A DNA stretch of 41,288 nt from Verrucomicrobiota bacterium (lineage in GTDB: Bacteria; Verrucomicrobiota; Verrucomicrobiia; Limisphaerales; JACQFS01), in contig JACQFS010000152.1 of assembly GCA_016199935.1 (NCBI GenBank), positions 1 through 41,288 of the forward strand, in the 5' to 3' direction. Position numbers and translations under genes: made by a program. The notes beneath the pieces are model-generated. The model saw nothing but the letters and a program-made list of their open reading frames with translations, was not told the DNA's origin and did no database searches. This document shows, piece after piece, positions 1 through 7,292 of the stretch (position 1 is the first letter of the stretch; the number at the start of each line of letters is the position of its first letter).

Positions 1-51
1 GAGTTCAGGCTTCAGCCTGCTCCCCGACAGCCAGAAGGCTGGACTCCAAAC
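1..51. repeat. Palindromic repeat abutting bioA
   Basis: Two hairpins lie in inverted orientation. The first has stem CAGGC/GCCTG around loop TTCA. The second, read on the other strand, has stem CAGCC/GGCTG around loop TTCT. The flanking feet (GAGTTC and GAGTCC) are alike. The stems differ by paired changes, so the structure is kept while the sequence drifts. The left edge is cut by the window. Read in the bioA frame the segment has no stop and encodes a peptide with the pattern E-x-x-L-Q-P-A...P-E-G-x-x-P, the same pattern that a related element encodes inside the histidine kinase at 19518-19589. Confidence 0.75.
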
Positions 52-615
52 TTGTTCGCCTCCCACCACGAGGGCGTGCAGGCGGACTACCTTTGCCTCG
101 CGAAGGGACTCACCGGCGGCTACCTGCCGATGGCCGCGACGCTCACGACGCAGGAGGTCTTCGCCGCGTTCCTCGGCCGCTACGAGGAGTTCAAAACTTT
201 TTTCCACGGCCACAGTTACACCGGCAACCAGCTCGGCGCCTCCGCGGCGCTGGCGAGTCTGGAAATTCTCGCGAGCCCGGCCAGCCTCCGCGCGCGCGCG
301 ACGTTGGAAAAAGTTTTGCGCGACGAAATGCAAACGCTCTGGCCGCTCGCGAACGTCGGCGACATCCGTCAGGTCGGGCTCATCGCCGGCGTCGAGTTGG
401 TGCGGGACTGGCGCACGCGCGAGCCGTTCGAGCTGCGCGCGCGCGCGGGTATTCGCGTGTGCGAGGCGATGGCGCGGCGCGGCGTGCTCACGCGGCCCAT
501 CGGCAACGTCGTGGTGCTCATGCCGCCGTATTGCACCTCGCCCGCGCAGGCGCGGCGGATGGTCGGCGCGCTGCGCGAGTCCATCGCGGAGGTGTTCGGA
601 AAGGCGCGCGCGTGA
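52..615 (+). CDS. bioA: Adenosylmethionine-8-amino-7-oxononanoate aminotransferase, C-terminal part
   Basis: This is the C-terminal 187 residues or so of BioA, the PLP-dependent class III aminotransferase that makes 7,8-diaminononanoate from 8-amino-7-oxononanoate with S-adenosylmethionine as amino donor, in cytosolic biotin synthesis. The PLP-lysine region reads CLAKGLTGGYLP, and FFHGHSYTGNQLG is the next hallmark block. A full BioA has about 430 residues, so the N-terminal half, including the Asp that holds the PLP ring, is missing here. Family homology starts abruptly at LFASHHEG, right where the palindromic repeat (1-51) ends. The TTG at 52 is just the first possible start in an open frame that continues to base 1, so it is not a credible native start. 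Either the repeat is inserted in frame within bioA, the gene is truncated, or a contig edge lies in a repeat. The stop overlaps the next gene's start. Confidence 0.85.
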   Translation: MFASHHEGVQADYLCLAKGLTGGYLPMAATLTTQEVFAAFLGRYEEFKTFFHGHSYTGNQLGASAALASLEILASPASLRARATLEKVLRDEMQTLWPLANVGDIRQVGLIAGVELVRDWRTREPFELRARAGIRVCEAMARRGVLTRPIGNVVVLMPPYCTSPAQARRMVGALRESIAEVFGKARA

Positions 616-1460
616 AGCCGGCCAATTCCACGCGGCTGCCGGCCTGGCTCGTGAGTGCCGCTTTGCTCGTCGTCGGTTTTCAATCGTTGGTCGCGGCGGG
701 AGCGGACTTCGCCGAAGTGCCGCTCGCGACCGGCAAGCTTTTCATCCCGACCAACTGGCCGCCGCGCGACGGCCGGGCCGACCTGCTCGTTTTCTTTCAC
801 GGCCATCCGCCGCTGGTCTGCTCGGACCTCGCGCGCAGCGGCAAGTCCGCCGCGCTCGTGGTGGTGAACTTCAACGGCCTCTCCGCCGCCTACGCCACGC
901 CGTTCAAGGACACGAATCTCTTCGGAAAAATTCTCGCCGAGGCGCGCGCGAAACTTGCGGAACGCGCGGGCCGCGAACTCGCGCCGGGCCGGCTCGGCGT
1001 CGCGTCGTTCAGCGCGGGCTACGGCGCGGTGCGGGAAATCCTGAAGCAGCCGCGTTACTTCGACTCCATCACCGACCTCGTGCTGCTGGACTCGCTCTAC
1101 GCCGGTTACGCGGAGCGCGACGGGCTCAAGGTCGTCGAGCCGGAGCACGTGCAGGATTTCATCCGCTTCGCGCGCTGCGCAGCCGACGGCCAGGCGAGGA
1201 TGGTGCTGACGCACTCCGCGCAGGTGCCGGGCGGCTACGCGAGCACGACGGAAACGGCGGACGCGATCCTCGCCGCGCTCGGCCTCGCGCGGAAGCCGGC
1301 GGACGGCGTGGACGCATCCGGCATGGGGCGCGACTCGACGGCGGACGCAGGCGGATTTCATCTGCGCGCCTTCAAGGGCACGGGCGCGCAAGATCACATG
1401 AATCATCTTCGCCACGCGGACGCCGCGCTCGCGTTGACTTCGTTGCCCGCGCGGGAGTGA
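612..1460 (+). CDS. Secreted alpha/beta-hydrolase-like protein
   Basis: A 282-residue exported protein, start GTG at 612 overlapping the bioA stop (GTGA), so the two are probably co-translated. The N-terminus is a signal peptide: basic residues, then the hydrophobic stretch LVSAALLVVGFQSLVAAG. The mature part shows hydrolase features: FFHGHPP after the first strands (oxyanion-type HG motif), a nucleophile-elbow-like S-F-S-A-G near residue 135, an Asp in LVLLDSLYAGY, and a late His in the DHMNHL segment. This suggests a serine esterase or peptidase of the alpha/beta fold; the elbow is not a canonical GxSxG, so the catalytic triad is inferred. The substrate cannot be told. Nothing ties it to biotin synthesis except position (a BioH-like role is conceivable, but BioH is cytosolic and this protein looks exported). 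Confidence 0.7.
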   Translation: MKPANSTRLPAWLVSAALLVVGFQSLVAAGADFAEVPLATGKLFIPTNWPPRDGRADLLVFFHGHPPLVCSDLARSGKSAALVVVNFNGLSAAYATPFKDTNLFGKILAEARAKLAERAGRELAPGRLGVASFSAGYGAVREILKQPRYFDSITDLVLLDSLYAGYAERDGLKVVEPEHVQDFIRFARCAADGQARMVLTHSAQVPGGYASTTETADAILAALGLARKPADGVDASGMGRDSTADAGGFHLRAFKGTGAQDHMNHLRHADAALALTSLPARE

Positions 1461-1466
1461 CGCGGG

Positions 1467-2999
1467 TCAGCCCGGCGCGAGGTGGCGTGACTGGCGCTTG
1501 AGCGCAGTGGTGCGGCGCGCGGCGCGGGTGGGTTTGGTCTCCGACGGAAGATGCGGCTGGAGAAACGCGGGCACGTCGTGCCGCCCGCCGCGCTGGTAAT
1601 CGCGCCAGAGGACGGTTGCGACTTCCGCCGCGGGTTGGCCGAGTTCGCGCGTGAGGAATTCAAAGAGCAACTCCGCGAGCCGCGCGAGCGCGATGCTGTC
1701 GGTGCGACCCACGCGCGCGAACAGCCAGTCGCTGAATCGGAGGAACGCGGCGAAAGGTGAAGCGGGGGGAAGCCAAACCAGCGGCGTGCTCTCGACGAAG
1801 TTGCCGCTGTTCGCCACGAGATCCCAGTAGCGCGCGAAGCGGCGGAGCCGTTGCATCGTGGCGAAGTCGAGCAGGCGGTTCTGCAAAATCTCGTAAGGCG
1901 GATGCGCGGTGTAAACCATCTGCCACTCCGCGTCGTGGCGGACGATGGGCGTGCCGCGCAGGCGTTTCAGAATGCCGACCTGAATTTCCTGCGGCCCGAG
2001 CGCGACGAGCCGGTCGAAGCCCGTGCCTAAACTTTCCAGCGTCTCGCCGGGCAGCCCCACGATGAGGTCTGCGTGAATGTGGACGCCCGTGTGGGCGCGC
2101 AGGAAATGGAAGTTGTCCGTGAGCTTCGCCACGTCCTGCCGGCGGCTGATGAGTTTGCACACCTCGTCGTTGAAACTCTGGATGCCGACCTCGAACTGAA
2201 GCGCGCCGGGCGGAAACTGCGCGATGAGCTCGCGCAGCGGCTCGGGCAGACGGTCGGGAATCATCTCGAAGTGGATGAACAGCCCGGGGCGCAGGCGTTC
2301 GAGGAAAAATTTCAGGATCGCGCGGCTGACGAGGAGGTTCAGGTTGAAGGTGCGGTCCACGAATTTGAAATTGTTCAGCCCGCGGTCGAGCAATCGCTGC
2401 ATCGCGGCGAGGAACGGCTCCAGCGGAAACTGCCGCACCGGAATGTCGAGCGACGACAGGCAGAACTCGCACGTGAACGGACACCCGCGCGACGCCTCGA
2501 CATACACGACGCGATGCGCGAGGTCGCCGTCGTCGTAGAGGTCGTAGGGCAGGGCGAGTCGTGCAGGATCGGGAAGTTCGGCGCAGATGATTTGTTCCGC
2601 GAGCCGCTCGCCGAGCAACAGCCGCTTGCACACTTCGGCAAATTTCAAATCCGCCTCGCCCGTGATGACGTGATCGGCGAGGCGCACGATCTCCTGCTGC
2701 TCCGTTTCGTAGCTCACCTCCGGCCCGCCGAGGATGATGATGAGGTCGGGCCGGATGCGCTTGAGCGCGGCGACGACCTCCGTCGTCTCGGTCACGTTCC
2801 AGATGTAGATGCCGAGGCCGACGATCTTTGGGTTGAGCGCGAGCAATTTTTCCGCGATGTCGAGCGGGCGCTGGTTGATGTCGAACTCGGCGAGACACGC
2901 GCGCGGACGAAGCTCGCCGAGGTTGGCCAGCAGGCAGCGCAGGCCGAACGAGGCGTGGATGAACTTCGCGTTGAGCGTGCTAAGGACGAGGTCCGGCAT
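1467..2999 (-). CDS. B12-binding domain radical SAM protein (DUF4080 type)
   Basis: About 510 residues. The N-terminal 130 residues look like a Rossmann-type cobalamin-binding domain ([12 protein letters not shown], then GLGIYIWN and [12 protein letters not shown], as in B12-binding radical SAM enzymes). The radical SAM core follows with the 4Fe-4S motif C-P-F-T-C-E-F-C at Cys173, Cys177 and Cys180. The C-terminal third fits the DUF4080 extension. Such enzymes run 5'-deoxyadenosyl-radical chemistry, often methylations, but the substrate of this family is unknown. I take ATG at 2999 as start because homology begins at [13 protein letters not shown]; a TTG seven codons upstream (3020) is possible. 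The gene is convergent with the hydrolase gene, six bases apart. Confidence 0.85.
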   Translation of the reverse strand: MPDLVLSTLNAKFIHASFGLRCLLANLGELRPRACLAEFDINQRPLDIAEKLLALNPKIVGLGIYIWNVTETTEVVAALKRIRPDLIIILGGPEVSYETEQQEIVRLADHVITGEADLKFAEVCKRLLLGERLAEQIICAELPDPARLALPYDLYDDGDLAHRVVYVEASRGCPFTCEFCLSSLDIPVRQFPLEPFLAAMQRLLDRGLNNFKFVDRTFNLNLLVSRAILKFFLERLRPGLFIHFEMIPDRLPEPLRELIAQFPPGALQFEVGIQSFNDEVCKLISRRQDVAKLTDNFHFLRAHTGVHIHADLIVGLPGETLESLGTGFDRLVALGPQEIQVGILKRLRGTPIVRHDAEWQMVYTAHPPYEILQNRLLDFATMQRLRRFARYWDLVANSGNFVESTPLVWLPPASPFAAFLRFSDWLFARVGRTDSIALARLAELLFEFLTRELGQPAAEVATVLWRDYQRGGRHDVPAFLQPHLPSETKPTRAARRTTALKRQSRHLAPG

Positions 3000-3053
3000 T
3001 GGCGCGGATGTTCGGCGCAAAGGCGCGGCGGGGCAAAGGCAAAGTGGTGCGGC

Positions 3054-3079
3054 GGAGTGCGGCGTTCACGCCGCGCTCC
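3054..3079. repeat. 26-bp REP-like palindrome
   Basis: A single hairpin: stem GCGGCG/CGCCGC, loop TTCA, with foot GGAG(T/C) mirrored at both sides. The outer arms match except one T/C position. The loop TTCA and the GGAG foot match the element inside the histidine kinase gene at 19518-19589. It sits between the divergent radical SAM and TetR genes, just upstream of the repressor operator. Confidence 0.65.
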
Positions 3080-3091
3080 AAAACCGCAGGA

Positions 3092-3117
3092 TTGACATTT
3101 CAAACGCCTGTTTGAAA
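3092..3117 (+). promoter_or_regulatory. Probable -35 box and TetR-type operator
   Basis: A consensus TTGACA (3092-3097) runs straight into a perfect inverted repeat, TTTCAAAC and GTTTGAAA with a 4-bp centre (3098-3117). The palindrome fills the region where the -35/-10 spacer would be, 12 bases before the ATG of the TetR-family gene. This is the classic layout of an autoregulated TetR repressor: bound dimer blocks RNA polymerase. A matching -10 box is poor (the bases at 3114-3119 fit only partly), so the exact promoter is uncertain while the operator is a strong prediction. Confidence 0.75.
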
Positions 3118-3129
3118 CTGGCGCTTGAA

Positions 3130-3795
3130 ATGATCAGCCAGCTCCTCGAACCCAAAGTGGACACGACGCAGGTCGCCACGCACCGCAAGCTGCTCGCCGC
3201 GGCGGCGGAGGTGTTTGCCGAGGTCGGCTTTCGCGCGGCGACGGTGCGGCAGATTTGCGAGCGCGCGGGGGCGAACATCGCGGCGGTCAACTACCACTTC
3301 GGCGACAAGGACGCGCTCTACGCCGAGGTGCTCAAGCGCGCCTACGCGCAGGCGCTCCAGAAGTATCCGCCCGATTTCGGCCTGCCCGCGCGCGCGACGC
3401 CGGAGCAGCGGCTGCGCGCGTTCGTGCGCGCGTTTCTGCTGCGCATTTTCGATGACGGCCCGCACTCGCACCACGGCAAGCTCATGGCGCGCGAGATGAT
3501 CGAGCCGACCGGCGCGCTCGATGGCGTGGTGCGCCACGGCATCCGGCCGCAGGCGGACACGTTGCACGACATCGTGCGCGAACTGCTCGGCAAGGGCGCG
3601 GGGGAGAAACAAATCCGCCTCTGCTCGATGAGCGTGGTGAGCCAGGCGCTGTTCTATCACCACTGCCGGCCGGTTGTGGCGCGCATGTTTCCGGACATGA
3701 AATTCACCGCGAAGCAAATCGAGGAACTCGCGGAGCACATCACGCGCTTTTCCCTTGCGGCGATCCGCGGCTACGCGGCGGCGGCAAGGAAGTAA
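3130..3795 (+). CDS. TetR-family repressor, CecR/CerR (DUF1956) type
   Basis: A 221-residue repressor. The N-terminal helix-turn-helix domain is typical TetR (AAAEVFAEVGFRAATVRQIC, then ANIAAVNYHFGDKDALY with the recognition helix). The C-terminal domain fits the CerR/YbiH family (DUF1956): FDDGPHSHHGKLMAREMIEPT and the long MSVVSQALFYHHCRPVV helix. E. coli CecR (YbiH) controls an HlyD-ABC exporter linked to antibiotic tolerance, and here the gene is followed at once by a permease (3 bases away), an ABC ATPase and an HlyD-like adaptor, so it very probably represses its own exporter operon through the palindrome at 3098-3117. ATG at 3130 is chosen because upstream in-frame codons run through the operator. 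The inducer is unknown. Confidence 0.88.
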   Translation: MISQLLEPKVDTTQVATHRKLLAAAAEVFAEVGFRAATVRQICERAGANIAAVNYHFGDKDALYAEVLKRAYAQALQKYPPDFGLPARATPEQRLRAFVRAFLLRIFDDGPHSHHGKLMAREMIEPTGALDGVVRHGIRPQADTLHDIVRELLGKGAGEKQIRLCSMSVVSQALFYHHCRPVVARMFPDMKFTAKQIEELAEHITRFSLAAIRGYAAAARK

Positions 3796-3798
3796 TTC

Positions 3799-4938
3799 AT
3801 GTTCCGACTCGCTCTGAAGATGTTGCTCGGCGACCGCGCGAAATACGCGATGCTCGTCGGCGGCCTCGGCTTCGCCACGTTGCTGATGATGCAGCAGTCG
3901 GCGGTCTTCGTCGGCCTCATGTCGTGGACCACGAGCCATCTGCGCAACATCCGCGCGCCCATCTGGGTTGGCGACACGAAGGTCGAGCAGGCCAACGAGG
4001 TGAAGGCCATGCGCGACACCGAGGTCAACCGTGTGCGCTCCGTCGCCGGCGTCGAGTGGGCCGTGCCGCTGTTCTTCACGATTCTCCAGTCGCGCCTCAC
4101 CGACGGAAATTTCAAGCCCGTCATGGTCGTCGGTCTCGACACCACGACGCTCATCGGCCGGCCGGCGTTGATGCTCAAAGGCCGCCTCGCCGACGTGCGC
4201 CTGCCCAACGCCGTGATCATTGACGACCTCGCCGTGCAGCGGCTCAGCATCGGACGCAAGAAGCCGCTCGACGTCGGCGACCAGTTTGAAATAAATGACA
4301 AGGAGGCGCGCATCGTCGGCATCTGCAAAGCGGAGCGGCATTTCTTCGGCTACCCCTACATCTTCACGACCTTCGACCAGGCGCGGCTCTTCTCGCCGAA
4401 GTCGCGCAAGATGCTCAGCCTCGTGCTCGCGTCGCCGAAGCCCGGCTTGAGCGCCGCGAAAGTCGCGGAGGCCATCCACCAGGAGACGGGGCTCGCCGCC
4501 TACGACGAGAACCGTTTCGGCTGGGCGACCATCTGGTGGTATGTCCGCAACACCGGCATTCCCGTGTCCTTCGGCACCACGATTCTCCTCGGCTTCATCG
4601 TCGGTATCGTGATTTGCGGGCAGACGTTTTACCTCTTCGTGGTGGACAACCTCCGCCATCTCGGCGCGCTCAAGGCGATGGGCGCGGGCAACCTCACCAT
4701 CGCCGCGATGCTGCTCGTGCAGGCGTTCACCGTCGGCTGCATCGGCTTCGGTTTCGGCGCGGGGCTGACGGCGGCGTTCGGCTTCGCAGTGCTCGACAAG
4801 GGGATGCCGCCCTTCCTGCTGCCGTGGCAACTGCCCGTCTTCACATTCGTCGTGGTGATGCTCATCTGCATGTTCGCGGCGCTGCTGGGGATTCTGCGCA
4901 TCTGGAAAGTGGAGCCGGCGATTGTGTTCCGCGGTTAG
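3799..4938 (+). CDS. ABC exporter permease, FtsX/DevC-like
   Basis: A 379-residue inner-membrane permease with the MacB/FtsX layout: one N-terminal transmembrane helix (about 20-40), a large periplasmic domain (about 45-245), then three C-terminal helices (about 250-275, 295-325, 345-370). The ending ILRIWKVEPAIVFRG is typical of FtsX/DevC permeases, and the whole resembles cyanobacterial DevC. It would form a homodimer with the ATPase encoded next and connect to the periplasmic adaptor. It starts three bases after the repressor stop, so the repressor and exporter are one transcription unit. The transported compound cannot be told; DevBCA and MacAB relatives export lipids, peptides or drugs. 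Confidence 0.85.
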   Translation: MFRLALKMLLGDRAKYAMLVGGLGFATLLMMQQSAVFVGLMSWTTSHLRNIRAPIWVGDTKVEQANEVKAMRDTEVNRVRSVAGVEWAVPLFFTILQSRLTDGNFKPVMVVGLDTTTLIGRPALMLKGRLADVRLPNAVIIDDLAVQRLSIGRKKPLDVGDQFEINDKEARIVGICKAERHFFGYPYIFTTFDQARLFSPKSRKMLSLVLASPKPGLSAAKVAEAIHQETGLAAYDENRFGWATIWWYVRNTGIPVSFGTTILLGFIVGIVICGQTFYLFVVDNLRHLGALKAMGAGNLTIAAMLLVQAFTVGCIGFGFGAGLTAAFGFAVLDKGMPPFLLPWQLPVFTFVVVMLICMFAALLGILRIWKVEPAIVFRG

Positions 4939-4941
4939 GAG

Positions 4942-5045
4942 GGAAATGACGAATGACGAATGACGAATGCCAACCGAAGAACGCGCGGCGCGTTTTCGTA
5001 ACGCCTGGTTCGGCCGCCATTCGTCATTCGTCATTTGTCATTCCC
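4942..5045. repeat. Inverted pair of heptamer tandem repeats
   Basis: Left arm: three tandem copies of AATGACG (4945-4965) plus AATG. Right arm: CATTCGT, CATTCGT, CATTTGT, CATT (5018-5042), the reverse complement of the left with one change. The arms can pair over about 27 bp around a 48-base loop. The structure lies in the gap between permease and ATPase genes of the exporter operon, so the transcript would carry a long hairpin there, which could limit read-through or affect relative expression. This effect is inferred. Confidence 0.8.
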
Positions 5046-5063
5046 TTCCCGCTCGCCGGAAAC

Positions 5064-5069
5064 AGGAGG
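5064..5069 (+). promoter_or_regulatory. Strong Shine-Dalgarno deciding a TTG start
   Basis: AGGAGG lies seven bases before TTG at 5077. This fixes the ATPase start at 5077 and rules against the TTG at 5035, which lies inside the inverted repeat arm and has no ribosome binding site. Confidence 0.8.
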
Positions 5070-5076
5070 GAGTTCC

Positions 5077-5886
5077 TTGAGCAAAGTGAACGGTGACATT
5101 CCATCCAACGGTCCGGCGAACGGCTCCGCGCCCAATGGCAACGGCCACACGCTCGCCGTCCACGTGCGCGGCGTGACCAAGACCTTCGGCAAGGGCGAGG
5201 CCGCCGTGCAGGCGCTCAAGGGCGTGGACTTCGACGTGCGCCAGGGCGAGTTGCTCATGATCGTCGGCCCGTCCGGCTGCGGGAAGACGACGCTCCTCAG
5301 CGTCATCGCGGGCACGCTGGAGTTTGAGAACGGCGAGATTGATGTGTTCGGTTCCTCGTTGCACAGCCTCAAGCCCCGTGAGGTCACCGCGTTCCGCAAG
5401 CGCACCGTGGGTTTCATTTTCCAGCAGTTCAACCTCATCCCCACGCTCTCGCTCGTCGAGAACGTCTCCGTGCCGCTGCTCATCAATGGCGTGAAGCGCC
5501 GCGAGGCGGAGGAGCGCTCGGCGGCAATGCTGGAGCGGCTCGGCCTGAAAGGCCGCGAGCACAAGCTGCCCACAGAGTTCTCCGGCGGCCAGCAGCAGCG
5601 CGTCGCCATCGCCCGCGCGCTCGTGCACGAGCCGCGCATGGTCATCTGCGACGAGCCGACCAGCGCGCTCGACAAGGACACCGGCCAGCAAATCATGGAG
5701 CAGCTCCGCGACATCGCGCGGCACCCGGAGCGCTGCGTCATCGTCGTCACGCACGACAACCGCGTGTTCAAATACGCCGACCGCATGACGGAGATGGAGG
5801 ACGGGCGAGTGCAGCGCGTGCATGACGTCGCCGCGCGCGGTGACCGCAGGTTTGATACTTCGTTTGGTGTAACCAGTGATGGCTGA
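5077..5886 (+). CDS. ABC transporter ATPase, LolD/MacB/DevA type
   Basis: A 269-residue nucleotide-binding subunit. Walker A GPSGCGKTT (about 64-72), Q-loop FQQFNLIPTLSLVENV, signature SGGQQQRVAIARAL, Walker B MVICDEPTSALD and switch His in VVTHD are all intact. The first 24 residues form a Gly/Asn/Pro-rich tail not normally seen in LolD/MacB ATPases. It should power the FtsX/DevC-like permease encoded upstream and work with the HlyD-like adaptor 12 bases downstream. The start is a TTG with an excellent Shine-Dalgarno; a rare start codon behind a strong site and a long hairpin suggests tuned translation. Confidence 0.92.
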   Translation: MSKVNGDIPSNGPANGSAPNGNGHTLAVHVRGVTKTFGKGEAAVQALKGVDFDVRQGELLMIVGPSGCGKTTLLSVIAGTLEFENGEIDVFGSSLHSLKPREVTAFRKRTVGFIFQQFNLIPTLSLVENVSVPLLINGVKRREAEERSAAMLERLGLKGREHKLPTEFSGGQQQRVAIARALVHEPRMVICDEPTSALDKDTGQQIMEQLRDIARHPERCVIVVTHDNRVFKYADRMTEMEDGRVQRVHDVAARGDRRFDTSFGVTSDG

Positions 5887-5898
5887 CGCATTTCTCCC

Positions 5899-6852
5899 AT
5901 GATCTTCAAACGCCTCTCCTTCTACCTCGCCATCACCGGCATCGCCGCCTCGGCCTACCTCGTTAACATACTGCGCAGCGCGCCGCCGCCGCCGCCGCCG
6001 GACAAGGAACCCGCCCGCTCGCCCTTCACCAACTCCGTCGCCGCCTCCGGCCTCGTCGAGGCCGCGCGGGAAAATGTCCGCATCGCGACCCAGCGCGCCG
6101 GGTTGGTGACGAAGGTCTTCGTGAAAGTCGGCGACACCGTGAAGGAGCGCGCCCCGCTGTTTCAACTCGACGACCGCGACACCCGCGCGCGCCTCGCCAG
6201 CGCGCGCGCGCAGGTCGCGGCGCTCCAGGCCGCGTTGCGCGCCGACGAGGTGATGCTTGCCGACGCCGAGGACCAGTGGCAGCGCGTCGAGAAGTTGAGC
6301 AAAGAGAACGTCGCCAGCGACGACGAACTCAAGCGCAAGCGATTCCAGCGCGACAACTGGACCGCCCGCCTCGCCAAGGACCGGGCCGACATTGATTCCT
6401 CCTCCGCCGCCGTGCAGCAGGCCGAGGTGGACCTCGAACTCCTCACCGTGCGCGCGCCGCGCGACGGCACCGTGCTCCAGGTCAACACCCGCGATGGCGA
6501 GCACGCCGCGCTCGCGCCCGCCGAGCCGCTGATGATCCTCGGCGAGACCGACGTGCTCCAGATTCGCGCCGACGTGGACGAGCAGAACGCGCCGCTCGTC
6601 CGCGCGGACCAGCCCGCCGTCGCCTACCTCAAGGGCGACACGAAGAGTCCGATCCGGCTCCAGTTCGTGCGCATTGATCCCTTCGTGATCCCGAAGCGCT
6701 CGCTCACCGGCGACAGCGTCGAGCGCGTGGACACGCGCGTGCTTCAGATCATTTTCCAGTTTGATCGCAAGGAAGTCGGCGTGCCCGTGTATGTCGGCCA
6801 GCAGGTGGACGTGTTCATCCAAAGGCCGATGGAGACCCGCGCGGGAAAATAG
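5899..6852 (+). CDS. Periplasmic adaptor (HlyD/DevB-like membrane fusion protein)
   Basis: A 317-residue membrane fusion protein. An N-terminal membrane anchor (FYLAITGIAASAYLVNILR) is followed by a run of six prolines as a spacer, a lipoyl-like half motif (ENVRIATQRAGLVTKVFVKVGDTVKERAPLF is split around a coiled-coil hairpin of about residues 95-175), the second lipoyl half (VRAPRDGTVLQVN) and a beta-barrel domain. It should bridge the inner-membrane ABC pair to the outer membrane. No outer-membrane TolC-like gene is present in the window, so the channel would come from elsewhere. It closes the repressor-permease-ATPase-adaptor operon. Confidence 0.88.
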   Translation: MIFKRLSFYLAITGIAASAYLVNILRSAPPPPPPDKEPARSPFTNSVAASGLVEAARENVRIATQRAGLVTKVFVKVGDTVKERAPLFQLDDRDTRARLASARAQVAALQAALRADEVMLADAEDQWQRVEKLSKENVASDDELKRKRFQRDNWTARLAKDRADIDSSSAAVQQAEVDLELLTVRAPRDGTVLQVNTRDGEHAALAPAEPLMILGETDVLQIRADVDEQNAPLVRADQPAVAYLKGDTKSPIRLQFVRIDPFVIPKRSLTGDSVERVDTRVLQIIFQFDRKEVGVPVYVGQQVDVFIQRPMETRAGK

Positions 6853-6911
6853 CGGAGCGGTTGTGGCGTCGCGTGTCTCACGTGATCCGTCGGCTCGGAA
6901 ACGGAGGCGTG

Positions 6912-6967
6912 GTAGCCGCCGGCTTTAGCCGGCGTCGGGGGGAACGCAAACTAAAGCTTGCGGCTAC
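6912..6967. repeat. REP pair (BIME-like) with GTAG feet
   Basis: Two hairpins face each other. Both begin GTAGC. The first has stem CGCCGGC/GCCGGCG and loop TTTA. The second, on the minus strand, has stem CGCAAGC/GTTTGCG (one G-U pair) and the same loop TTTA. Stem bases differ at paired positions while foot and loop are fixed. GTAG foot plus hairpin in inverted pairs is the layout of REP/BIME elements mobilised by RAYT transposases in other bacteria. It lies downstream of the exporter operon. Confidence 0.75.
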
Positions 6968-6977
6968 TCCCGTGGTT

Positions 6978-6994
6978 CGTAGCTCGTCCCTCCG
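6978..6994 (+). repeat. 17-bp dispersed motif, copy 1
   Basis: CGTAGCTCGTCCCTCCG occurs here and again at 22530-22546, both intergenic. It carries a GTAG and may be a decayed half of a REP-type element. Confidence 0.6.
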
Positions 6995-7292
6995 AAACGC
7001 GGGCTTGCAGTGAAAATAGTTTGGAATGTCCGCTGGCGCTTTTCCGAAAAGGCGCTATTCTCCCCACCGTGAAAGTAGCTGCGTTCCGACAATCCTTGGT
7101 GCTTCCCTCGCGCCTTTGGATGGCCGCTTTCACCTCTCTGCTCCCCCCGTTAACTGTAACTCCCGCGAAACCGGATCCGACGACAGTTTCTTGACCAAGC
7201 CCGATTAGTAGTGCGCTCGACGCCGGCCCACCACTCGTAATGGTGGTTTTGGCTTTACTTGAACCGTCGGTTCCCTTTTCCTGACGCCTAAT

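Larger units (their letters stand above)
6853..7292. other. Intergenic region before smc
   Basis: No convincing gene. Besides the REP pair it holds a 17-bp motif at 6978-6994 that recurs exactly at 22530-22546; a bulged hairpin of about 20 bases at 7036-7055; a hairpin with stem CCACCA/TGGTGG (7228-7246) followed by TTTT, which may be a weak terminator; and a 13-bp palindrome GAACCGTCGGTTC at 7261-7273, twenty bases before the smc start, a possible operator. A short open frame here (6958-7194) has no family features and runs through the repeats. Confidence 0.5.

Noticed and set aside
93-611. N-terminal extension of the secreted hydrolase within bioA
   Set aside because: The extension is an alternate frame of bioA; a signal peptide begins right at GTG 612.
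3100-5034. Long open frame on the minus strand across the repressor and permease genes
   Set aside because: It is an antisense shadow in GC-rich DNA: Arg/His/Glu-rich with no motif, while the plus strand has clear families.
4942-5045. CRISPR-like array from the tandem repeats
   Set aside because: Units are 7 bp without spacers and arranged as an inverted pair; no cas genes are present.
5035-5076. Longer ABC ATPase from TTG at 5035
   Set aside because: That start lies within an inverted-repeat arm and has no ribosome binding site; AGGAGG at 5064 serves TTG 5077.
6958-7194. Short open frame upstream of smc
   Set aside because: It starts inside the REP pair, has no Shine-Dalgarno and no family feature.
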